This document shows positions 1 through 29,100 of a stretch of 50,316 nucleotides of DNA, piece by piece (within the stretch, counting starts at the first letter, position 1; each line of letters starts with the position of its first letter). The stretch comes from Saccoglossus kowalevskii (taxonomy: Eukaryota > Hemichordata > Enteropneusta > Harrimaniidae): the NCBI RefSeq assembly GCF_000003605.2, contig NW_003141322.1:112687-163002 (forward strand), given 5' to 3'. The notes below the pieces were generated by a model, which saw nothing but the letters and a program-made list of their open reading frames with translations, did not search any database and was not told the DNA's origin. Both the position numbers and the translations under genes were made by a program.

Positions 1-18198
<18,198 letters not shown>

Positions 18199-18464
18199 AC
18201 AGCTATAACAGATGAATTCGCCGACACCAATATTTCAATCGGCGACGACCCAGGAAGTGAATCTGAAGGCTGAATGTTTTTTTCTGATGATGAGTCACGA
18301 AATATGGCTGATTTCCACGATCAGACACACCCTAACTAACCTGAAAAATCCCTTGCACTTCGGTTGAATTGGTAAATTGGCTTTCGAAAAATTAATGCGC
18401 TAAGTGTTAAAGACATTGAGATTAGTGTTAAAACGAACACGGAATACGTATATTGTGTCAGAAA

Positions 18465-18510
18465 ACAAACATGGCGGATCACAGCGAAGGAAAGGCCATG
18501 ACGTCACATT
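18465..18510. promoter_or_regulatory. Candidate presenilin promoter motifs: YY1-like and CRE
   Basis: About 270-310 bp upstream of the presenilin ATG are AACATGGCGGA (18468-18478), close to the YY1 core, and the palindrome TGACGTCA (18499-18506), a full cAMP-response element. They sit 20 bp apart. The short plus-strand frame that starts at the ATGGCGG ends after 13 codons and is not called as a gene. Confidence 0.4.
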
Positions 18511-18559
18511 AGGAGGGGGATATCCTGGTCACGTGGCAGTGTTGGGAACTAGTTCCTCC

Positions 18560-19514
18560 TCTGAAAAGACATGTATTTACGCTCATATTGTAGTTTATTG
18601 TATTGATAATTGACTGATATCACGTAAGTAAGTCGAATTCAAGGTTTGCATCAAGTTTCATTCTTTAAGCAAGGATGTTTGTTGTAGTTGTTGGCGTCAG
18701 TGATTTCAGTAGTTTCGGAGTTGTGTGGCCATTATGATGCGTGTACTTATTTTCGATTTTCATGAATAGTTAATTTTATGGTGGATCAGTTTGTGTTGAA
18801 TAAATAAAAACAAAATTATTTTACGTGAGCTGTATACGTGTGATGCACCACTGTAGAGTTGTAATTTATAGACCCGACCACGCCCACTTTAAACCTATTT
18901 GGGAAGGCAAGGTCAGCATTCATGAAGACCATTTTGCGACTTCGAATTTCGTTAACGCCACTTATTTTGAAAATTAATTCAAAATTTCTTAAATCGACCA
19001 ACGGTACTTTATTGGCCAATATCCAAGCGTCGAGCACACATTGCTAACCACCTTCACTGTGACCCCTCCCCCATTATGAATAAAACTACAATCATTGAAT
19101 CAAAGTCGTGTACATTGTATGTGCAGATGTTGAGTAGGATTTCGATTACACGGGTAACAAATTTATTAAATAATTTATTAAATTCTTAATTTAAATAGTA
19201 AATTGTATGTAATATTTGGCTGAAAAAAAAGTTTTCGATTAGTTTGGCGAGAAAAAGTTTAGTGATTTCAATGTAAGTGATCACGTAATTGAATAAAAAT
19301 GTGTAAATTTGTTTGTCCAAAGAAGATGCGTTTGCCTGTTCTCTGCAATGCATTGACCATTTTATTCAGTCTTCAAATTTAGCTATTACACAATAGATTG
19401 CATAATAGATCTCTCGACACCTTCAGCAAAATGTTTACATTTTTAATCAATGCCTTAGTTTACGGGCAATGTATTGCACAACACTGACATGTCAGCCTGA
19501 GGAGAGGTTCAGAC
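18560..19514. other. Intergenic sequence without a recognised feature
   Basis: AT-rich sequence upstream of presenilin. The 19037-18816 minus-strand frame has no recognisable domain or splice context. Confidence 0.5.
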
Positions 19515-20556
19515 CTATAAGACAAGGGAGGAAACAAAATATGCACACATTTTTCTAGCTGCCGAAAATCATACCTCAAAATACAAAATACCTTGTCCAA
19601 ACTAGTTACGAGTGCTTATAAGACATTGAACTATCGCAAAATGTTGGCCGATTACATGTAAATCATATATTTTTCCAGATTTTACGCATTTATGACGAAA
19701 TTTGACAATTTCTATTCTCTGTAATNNNNNNNNNNNNNNNNNNNNNNNNNNNNNNNNNNNNNNNNNNNNNNNNNNNNNNNNNNNNNNNNNNNNNNNNNNN
19801 NNNNNNNNNNNNNNNNNNNNNNNNNNNNNNNNNNNNNNNNNNNNNNNNNNNNNNNNNNNNNNNNNNNNNNNNNNNNNNNNNNNNNNNNNNNNNNNNNNNN
19901 NNNNNNNNNNNNNNNNNNNNNNNNNNNNNNNNNNNNNNNNNNNNNNNNNNNNNNNNNNNNNNNNNNNNNNNNNNNNNNNNNNNNNNNNNNNNNNNNNNNN
20001 NNNNNNNNNNNNNNNNNNNNNNNNNNNNNNNNNNNNNNNNNNNNNNNNNNNNNNNNNNNNNNNNNNNNNNNNNNNNNNNNNNNNNNNNNNNNNNNNNNNN
20101 NNNNNNNNNNNNNNNNNNNNNNNNNNNNNNNNNNNNNNNNNNNNNNNNNNNNNNNNNNNNNNNNNNNNNNNNNNNNNNNNNNNNNNNNNNNNNNNNNNNN
20201 NNNNNNNNNNNNNNNNNNNNNNNNNNNNNNNNNNNNNNNNNNNNNNNNNNNNNNNNNNNNNNNNNNNNNNNNNNNNNNNNNNNNNNNNNNNNNNNNNNNN
20301 NNNNNNNNNNNNNNNNNNNNNNNNNNNNNNNNNNNNNNNNNNNNNNNNNNNNNNNNNNNNNNNNNNNNNNNNNCAAATTTCGTCATAAATGCGTAAAATC
20401 TGGAAAAATATACGATTTACATGTAATCGGACAACATTTTGCGATAGTTCAATGTCTTATAAGCACTCGTAACTAGTTTGGACAAGGTATTTTGAGGTAT
20501 GATTATCGGCAGCTAGAAAAATGTGGGCATATTTTGTTTCCTCCCTTGTCTTATAT
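19515..20556. repeat. Long palindrome whose centre is an assembly gap
   Basis: The left arm 19515-19704 ('tataagacaagggaggaaac' ... 'tttatgacgaaatttg') is the reverse complement, at very high identity by eye, of the right arm 20374-20556 ('caaatttcgtcataaa' ... 'gtttcctcccttgtcttata'). Only a few differences are seen over about 185 bp. The gap begins 21 bases inside the left arm end and stops exactly where the right arm starts. The arms look like long terminal inverted repeats of one element. Confidence 0.85.
19726..20373. other. Assembly gap (648 N)
   Basis: An unbroken run of N. Frames reported across it are artefacts. Confidence 1.
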
Positions 20557-21069
20557 ATAGTGCAAGCTGATCGACCGGAAACAAGTATTAGTGATTTTTG
20601 TGGTTTCGGAGCGTGACGATTAAATTTAATATCATATGCTTGCTTTACATTACTAAACTGTTTTAATTCCATAATTTCTATTATTTTGAGCAAGGGTAAG
20701 GTCCTGTACCGGGACGGCCCCATATACGTCCACGCATTGAGACGAATAGATCGTCAAGCCCCTGTGGTTCAGACCTGGGTATTCGACTATTGACAGTATT
20801 TTTATTCCATCTATTCAAAAATGCGTGATACTTTTCGAACGAATTTAATTATTACGAAGAAGTGTATAAAATATAGGGCCTAGCTATTTAATATGCTATC
20901 TCGGATATCCCAGGAAATATTTCGCAAACCAGAGCGAACAACGTTTATACTTAGATTGCCATGGAGATATTTCGACAATTGAAAATTCAACACCAATCGC
21001 AATCCTGGAACAAGAAGGGTATTCATAGTTACGGTAATAAATTCCCATTCACAGGTTATTATCTAAACT

Positions 21070-21660
21070 GTTGTTAAAGTTCATCCCACTGCATTAGAAA
21101 AGCACGAAAATGGGGGAGGGGGCGTTGATCTGAGCGTTAATTTTCTTTGCGATTCGCAAATCGAAAAAGAGTTCCATTTATTAAAATGTATTTTTTGGTT
21201 GGTGGTCAAAGTTCACCCCAATGCATGGTGTAGATCTGAGCATTAGTTTTCTTTGTGATTAGCAAATCGCAATAGTGCTCCATATATTCAGAGGCGTCGG
21301 CACGACATTTTGCATGGAGGAGCGGGATCTGCTCACAAACCTCGCGCCGAAAGCCCGACCTTACTAGGGGGTCCGGGGCATGCTCCTCTTAACAATTTTG
21401 AAATTTAGACCCTCTGAAATGCCATTTCCTGCATTTAGAGGGGCAAATTTTGCTGACACAAAGTATTTCAGCTTGATTTCGGAGGGGAGGGTAGACGCCC
21501 CCCCCCCCACCACCACCACCATTTTTCGAGGGGGAGAGGCGCTCCGCCACTGTTATTAATTTGCATTTTTGGGATGGTCAAACTTCAACCCACTGCATTA
21601 GAATTGACGCACGGGGGGTAGTAGATTCAGAAATTTATTAATTACATTTATTAATTTGTA
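21070..21660. repeat. Degenerate tandem repeat (about 125-bp unit) split by an inserted element
   Basis: The blocks 'gttca(t/c)cccactgcatta', 'gatctgagc(g/a)tta(a/g)ttttcttt' and 'gcaaatcg(c)aa' occur at about 21079-21180 and 21207-21275. The next expected continuation ('tttttgggatggtcaaacttcaacccactgcattagaa') appears only after 21553. The unit is thus interrupted by the 21290-21553 element. Confidence 0.6.
21290..21553. mobile_element. Inserted short non-autonomous element with GC-rich ends
   Basis: The segment starts 'agaggcgtcggcacgac', contains 'ctagggggtccggggcatgc' and 'gaccctctgaaatgccattt', and ends '...gagaggcgctccgccactg'. The first and last 15 or so bases are roughly inverted repeats of each other (AGAGGCG versus GGCGCTC). 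It is much more GC-rich than its surroundings. Its central blocks recall dispersed elements common in marine invertebrate genomes (recollection, not a search). Confidence 0.55.
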
Positions 21661-22266
21661 TTCTTTTGATACTTTGAGATTCCTAGATATTTTACACCTT
21701 TATATCAAAACAAATCCTCGATTTACTAAATACAATCTACTATAACAAATTACTATTAAAGTCTAGCAGTCCATTTACACCACGGTTGGAAGTTAAGTTG
21801 CCAGATAATCAAATATCAGACACCTATATTGTAAATATTTACTACACTGAGTTTTATTTATTCTTGTATTTTGGGTCACCGTGACGGACCATGCATTACA
21901 AAGAAGATCAATGTTAACAATTATGACACGATTATGACCCATAGGCAAGTTACTACGACAATCAATCCATTACCACGACAGTCAACAGGTCTCGCTTTAT
22001 GCTGTCACACTTTCACAGAAATCGCGTGACCTTTCACGTGTGACCACGTTTTTTTAAGTTACTAATTTAGACGTTCTATCCTCATATTACTCCGCCATAA
22101 TCGTAATGAGTTGAATATGTATTATTGTCCGGCGTTTCTGACGATAGCAGTCATAGTTTGGTGGTTGCCAGAGAAGTATAAAGAACAAGACGATTGCTGC
22201 AATGCAGAAAAAACATAATATGCACTATGATGCCAATTGTGTTGGTAAATATCTTAAACGTATCGA

Positions 22267-22592
22267 TTTATTTCCATCCACGGTATAACGTACGAGATAT
22301 GCATACAGAACAATATACCAGGAAAAGTATTTGACAATTAGTATATAATAATTGAATTTGCTATATAAAAGAAAATTCTTATGATATTTATATAAATATA
22401 TACTCTGAAAAATCGATTATTCTATTACTATACGTGTTTACATACTAAACATCAATATGTGGGTAATTGAAAACTGAGAAATACGAAGCATAACATCACT
22501 CAAATCGTGGTTTAACAAATTGTAAAAAATAAATAGAATACTTCACAAATATTACCTGTTTAAGCTACGCTCAATGTGATCGACGATTTAAT
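22267..22592 (-). terminator. Possible polyadenylation signals of the multi-CUB gene
   Basis: On the minus strand ATTAAA lies at 22592-22587 and AATAAA at 22272-22267, about 290 and 610 bases after the stop codon. Either could end the transcript. In AT-rich DNA such hexamers are frequent, so this is a weak call. Confidence 0.25.
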
Positions 22593-22882
22593 TGAGTATT
22601 ATACAACTTTCACATTTTTGGGCAAAACGAATATACATTCCAGAAAATATTAATTACAAGTGTCGAGTGATTTTAGTATTTTCTTATTTTACACATGTCA
22701 AGAAAGCACGTATTACGTGTACAGTTGATATAATAATGTATACAAATATTTTCGTAAATCGTCGAGTTATCTATAGCTTATTTATAAATGCCTTAAGTAT
22801 GACAAATTAAAACCGCTGCAAGTAGGACACAACATTAAACTGTGTTGATTAAAATTCGGTGTCGTAAATTGCATTCTTTCAG

Positions 22883-23133
22883 TTAAACACTAGGCGTGTC
22901 CAGTGGCCAATGACGAACCCATTGATCATACCGAAGTCTTTCAGTTTCACTCTCGTTGTCTGATATAGCAAAGTCTTTTTCCTTAGGTTGTTGGCGAGGA
23001 CGTTTGGGTCTTCGTTTGTGACGTTTGCAAACCATGATACCGATAATAAAAATAAACATGGCCAAGCAGGCTATAGCCGCTATAATTGCTATTATGAATG
23101 TGGTTTTCTGATAATTCCCCAGATCCATATCGC
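22883..23133 (-). CDS. Multi-CUB gene exon 4: transmembrane and cytoplasmic tail
   Basis: Acceptor TTTTTTCAG, phase 1 entry (G|GC). The exon encodes GDMDLGNYQKTT, a 24-residue hydrophobic helix (FIIAIIAAIACLAMFIFIIG and IMVC), the stop-transfer stretch KRHKRRPKRPR, then an acidic segment (KDFAISDNESETERL) and the end RHWPLDTPSV before TAA. The positive-inside arrangement predicts an extracellular N-terminus. Phase fits exon 3 exactly. Confidence 0.93.
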
Positions 23134-26100
23134 CTGAAAAAAGAATACAAAAAGGCAGTTTAGGTTGACAATTTTGGAACTACTAAACAAATTCGCCCAG
23201 CAATGCTCGTTCTCACTCTTTGATATGACAAAGTCCTTTTCTGGTGTGGTGGCGTTGTTTTCGTTTTTTACATTTGCACACCATATACCGACAATAAAAC
23301 TCAAAAGAGTCATTTCGGGCACTTTAAATAAGTAACATTGAAAGTAGCATGGTAGAAAAAAAGTAACCACCGAAAGTGTTGAAATGCTCTTTTATTGGTG
23401 ATAGCTCGCTAACAGCTTCGGGATAACGTAACGTTTTTTTCAGTATGCCGTGATGGGAGGAATGATTTGATACATTACTCAATGGAATTTGAAGTAGTTT
23501 TAAATTTTGACACTTGTTTGACCTCTGACCCAATCTAAACTTGTCCAGTTTTCAGTATTTTCCAGGAATGCCAAAACAAATTTTAGACCTTCACGATGAT
23601 TTTTGTCAGGAACGTGGGATTGTTCCTCTTCTAATAGTCAATTTGTCACAAAAACTAGGTCGAGGTTTACTATACATCTCAACAACGTGATATGCATAAA
23701 TTTGGTGGTGATGTTAATATTGTCTTGTCCATACTTTAAATCGCGTTGACAATAATAATGCAAATACTATTAAATACAATCCGAATGAATAAAAGAACAT
23801 ACTCACCCTTTCCCACTTCGCCTCTATGAATGGTAACTTTTTGGATTGTGCTAGTTGTATGAATGGCTTCAGTAGTATCATTAAACTCGCCCATCTGGCC
23901 ATTCTGTTCATCAACGGCGGTCTTATTGGGAATTAAAACTGCAGCACCTACTTCAATTTCGGTGTAGATAGCATCAAATCCAATACTTTGACCATAATTA
24001 CTTTGAAATATTACATCAATTTCATTGGTAGAAGTTGTAATAACATTCGGAATTCCATATCCACAAAGTTTCCTAGATTTTATGTTTCCATTGGATTTGT
24101 ATTCGAGAATCAGTACATGATCATAGTTTTCTGAGCATTCATTTCCATTTGCACTTGAATCAACGCCAAAGTACAAGAACTGCAACCGAATTCTTCTACC
24201 ACCACCAACAGTTATGTGCCAAGAACAATGTTTATTAGGAGGGTAGTAGTTCGGAAAATTTGGAGAATAGAACGTTCCCGAAGGACCAGTCAATGTAAAA
24301 TTACAAAGTTCAAAATCTTCACCAAGTGGTGCTATATCACGGGTTTTATATAAAGCTTGAAATCCAGTGCCATAGCCATATTTACTTTGGAATTCCACTT
24401 GCAACTTGTTCGTAGTGGTGAATATTGAAAGCGGAAGCTGGTTCCCACAATGCAAGGAAGAGAGTTCATCTTCAGTATCAACATCTGTGATCACCTTAAT
24501 ATGGTCATATACATCACTACAAGTTCCATTGAAAAGTTGAAAATCAAGATCCATGTACAGAAATTGTAACAAAATTGTATTTCCAATGGAAGTAGTAATT
24601 CTCCAAATGCAAGTTGAATGAAAAGGATATTGATTCGGAAATTTTGGAGATTGTATTAAACCATAGTCATTAGTTATGTCATAATTGCATTCGATTCTTG
24701 GAAGCTCTGAAGTATATGCAGGATGTTCATGTTTTTCTGTTGATGTTGTAGAGGATTCCGAAAAGGTATCTGTTGATGTTTTGTCTACAGTTAGTGTTAC
24801 TATAGCGCCAGCAGTGGTAACAATATCACCAGGAAGATGCCTGTCGAATTGTGGTGGCATTTCTTTATATATAGCAGCAAATCCGGTACCATGCCCATAA
24901 TTACTTTTAAATACAATATCAATAGCATTTGAGACAGTTGCAATTTTGTCAGGGATGTCTACTCCACACAGCGTTGAAGTTTTAACAATTTTTCCATTCT
25001 CACTGTATTCAACAATATTTAAATGGTCATATGAGCGAGAGCAATTTGTTCCAATCATCCGAGAATCCATATCAAAATAAAGGAATTTTAATTGTATGAC
25101 CTTCTCTTCTCTAACAATAATATTCCAAGAACATATTTTATGAGGTGGGTAATAGCTCGGAAAGTTCAAAGAATGCAATATTCCCGATGGACCAGAGAGC
25201 TTATAGTCACAAGGTTCTAGAACATCTCCAGGTGGTGCTAGATCACGAGTTTTAAACAAAGCTTGAAATCCAGTGCCATAGCCATATTTACTTTGGAATT
25301 CCACTTGTAACTTGTTTGTAGTGGTGAGTATTGGCGATGGAAGCTTGTCTCCACAATGCAAGGAAGAGAGTTCATCTTCAGTATCAACATCTGTGATCAC
25401 CTTAATATGGTCATATACATCACTACAAGTTCCATTGAAATGCTGAAAATCAAGATCCATGTACAGAAATTGTAACAAAATTGTATTTCCAATGGAAGTA
25501 GTAATTCTCCAAATGCAAGTAGAATGAAGAGGATATTGATTCGGAAATTTTGGAGATTGCATTAAACCATAGTCATTAGTTATGTCATAATTGCATTCGA
25601 TTCCTGGAAGCTCTGAAGTATGTGCAGTATGTTCATGTTTTTCTGTTGATGTTGTAGAGGATTCCGAAAAGGTATCTGTTGATGTTTTGTCTACAGTTCG
25701 TGTTACTATAGCGCCATCAGTGGTAACAATATCACCAGGAACATGCCTGTCGAATTGTGGTGGCATTTCTTTATATATAGCAGCAAATCCGGTACCATGC
25801 CCATAATTACTTTTAAATACAAGATCAATAGCATTTGAGACAGTTTCAATTTTGTCAGGGATGTCTACTCCACACAGCGTTGAAGTTTTAACAATTTTTC
25901 CATTCTCACTGTATTCAACAATATTTAAATGGTCATATGAGCGAGAGCAATTTGTTCCAATCATTCGGGAATCCATATCAAAATGAAGAAATTCTAATTT
26001 TATGACCTTCCCTTCTCCAACAATAATAGTCCAAGAACACATTTTATAAGGTGGGTAATAGCTCGGAAAGTTCAAAGAATGCAATGTTCCTGATGGACCA

Positions 26101-29100
26101 GAGAGGTTATAGTCGCAAGGTTCTAGAACATCTCCAGGTGGTACTAGATCACGGGTTTTAAACAAAGCTTGAAATCCAGTGCCATAGCCATATTTACTTT
26201 GGAATTCCACTTGTAACTTGTTTGTAGTGGTGAGTATTGGCGATGGAAGCTTGTCTCCACAATGCAAGGAAGAGAGTTCATCTTCAGTATCAACATCTGT
26301 GATCACCTTAATATGGTCATATACATCACTACAACTTCCATTGATATGCTGAAAATCAAGGTCCATGTACAAAAATGTTATAGATATTGTTTTTCCAACA
26401 GAGGCAGTAATTTGCCAAATGCATGTAGTCTGTTGAGGATATTCACTTGGAAAATTGGGCGACTGTATCACGCCATGATCTGATGTTAATACGTGAAAGC
26501 AATCACTGTCAGTATGTTGTGTAATTTGTTCAGGTGGAGCACGGGTAGTTGCTACATTGTGACCATGAACCCGCTCATATAGTGGGATAATTTCTTTATA
26601 ATGAATTTTAAATCCAGTACTGAATCCATAGTTACTATGAAAAATAACATCAATACTGTTTGTTGTAGTTATAATTGTATCAGGAATTCCTGGACTACAC
26701 ACCAAGGTTGACTTCACAACATTTCCACTTTTGGAGCTGTATTCTACAATTTGCAAATAATCATATGAAAGAGAACAATTTCCCATTGCCATCCTGGAAT
26801 CAATATCAAAGTACAGAAACTGTAGTTCAATTACTTTGTTATCTTCAACAACAATGTGCCAGGAACATAATGTATTTGGTGGATGGTAGCTCGGAAAATA
26901 CAACATGCCTGCAGGTCCAGTTTTGGTGAATTTACAGGGAGGCGATATGGATGTAGAAATTGGCGTATTGCTTGTAGTTTCCTCTGGCAATGTAATATAA
27001 TCTGGCTCCAGAGATTCGAATGAAACTTGAAATCCAGTGCCTTGTCCAGACATACTTTGAAAAAGTATCTGTAATCTATTTGTAGTGGTAATTAACTCGG
27101 GTGGCAAAACCCTTCCACAAAATACCAAAGACTCGGCATTCTCAGTACCAGGCTGTGTTACAATAGTAACATGATCATATAAAATATTACAAGTTTCATT
27201 GATTGGGACAAAATCCAGGTCCATGGCAAGAAATTTCAAATGAATTATTTTCTTCAAAGGAACAGTTACTTCCCAAGTACATGTTGTGTGATGTGGGTAC
27301 TGATTTGGAAATTGAGGTGATTGTATTAATCCATGGTCATATGAAATATCAAAGTTACAGTCACGTGTCAAGGACTGGGTTGTTGGTGACGACACCTCTT
27401 CAGAAATATCACCAAGACCAGGCCAATCACGACCATGATCTGCATCTATTTCATTATAAATTGCATCAAAACCAGTACTAAATCCATATTTACTTTGAAA
27501 CAAAATGCGCATTTCATTTGATCCAACTATTATGACATCTGGAACAAATTTACACAAAGTCAGAGTTTTGCCAACTCTCCCATCTGTGTGATATTCTACG
27601 ATCTTAACATTGTCATAAAGTTCTGAACATTCTTCACCATCGGTATGAGAGTCAATATCAAAATATAAAAATTCTAACCGAATAAATTTACCTTCCCCTA
27701 CAATAATATGCCAAAAACACAGTTGATGAGCAGGGTAGTAGCTTGGAAAATTTAATGACTGGATTACTCCAGATGATCCAGCGATGATGAAACTGCACAT
27801 TTCATCATCTGGTTGAATATTAGCTCGTTCCGGGCTATCAGTCATGTAATCAGACACATATTCTGCAGCAGCTTTCTCATCTACAGATTTAAATATAGCA
27901 TGAAATCCAGTACCATTACCATATTTGCTTCGAAATTCGACTTGTAAAGTTCTAAATTTTGTAATTATTTCTGAAGGTAGTTCACTCCCGCAATACAATG
28001 TGGTAACTGCATCTTCAGTATCAACATCTGTTTTCACAACAATATGATCATATTCCTCACGACAAGTTCCATTGAAATGTTGATCAAGATCCATGTACAA
28101 TATTTGTAATGATATTTTCATTCCAATCTGTGCAGTGATCTTCCAAATGCAGGTTGTATGTAGAGGGTAAGTACTTGGAAAGTTTGGCGACTGTATCACT
28201 CCATACTCTGATGTGATATCAAATTGACAGGGATTATTCTTGTCAATTTCAGTATCATTAATCAACAACTTTTCCCTAATCACATGATCTGTTGAGTCTT
28301 GTTCGATTTCTTCATAAAGAACATCAAATCCAGTACTAAATCCATACCTACTTTGTAATACAACATCAATTGTATTAGTAGCAGTTTTAATGATATCTGG
28401 CACTTCACTTCCACAAAGAATAATCACTTCTTCAGCATCTCCATGTGTACTGTACTCCTTGATCTTCATATGATCATACTGTTCAGAGCATTCAGGACCA
28501 ATATTCATTGTAGAATCAATATCAAAATACAAGAATTGCAATTTGATGACTTTACCTGCTTCAACAATAATGTGCCATGTGCACAATTGATTAGGTGGGT
28601 AGTAGCTTGGAAAATTCAAGGAATGAAACACGCCTAATGGTCCAGAGGTGTTAAATTCGCAAGACTCATTAACTTGATTCACTTCAAATGATTTGAAGAA
28701 TGCTTGAAACCCTGTACCAGAACCATACATACTTCGGAATTCTATTTGCAATTTATTTGTGAAAGTGTCAATATCCTGTGGAAGGTCACCCCCGCAAAAC
28801 AGCATAGTAGATTGATCTTTCGTACCAATACCTGTTATAATTGCAATATGGTCATATAGATGATTACAAGTTGCATTGAAATATTGAGAATCTAGGTCCA
28901 TGTACATAAATTGCAACACCACAATTTTTCCTACTGGAACTGTTATTTTCCAAATACATGTAGTTTGTTCAGGATACACTGTTGGAAAGTTTGGTGACTC
29001 GATTAATCCATGTTCGGCAGTTATATCATAAAGACATTCATCTTTTTGTTGTGGAATATCAACTGTTTGTGCATTATTCACTGAAGATGTTTCTTGTAAA

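Noticed and set aside
18471..18512. Plus-strand mini-frame starting at ATGGCGG upstream of presenilin
   Set aside because: Stops after 13 codons; better explained as a YY1-like promoter motif.
19690..20388. Three frames of more than 220 codons across the gap
   Set aside because: They consist of N and have no coding meaning.
23092..23370. Whole 92-codon minus-strand frame as a separate gene
   Set aside because: Its core is the duplicated transmembrane exon and its end runs into exon 4 in another frame.
24685..25806. Two similar 71-codon plus-strand frames 906 bp apart
   Set aside because: Antisense shadows of the tandem-duplicated CUB exon; their similarity follows from the duplication.
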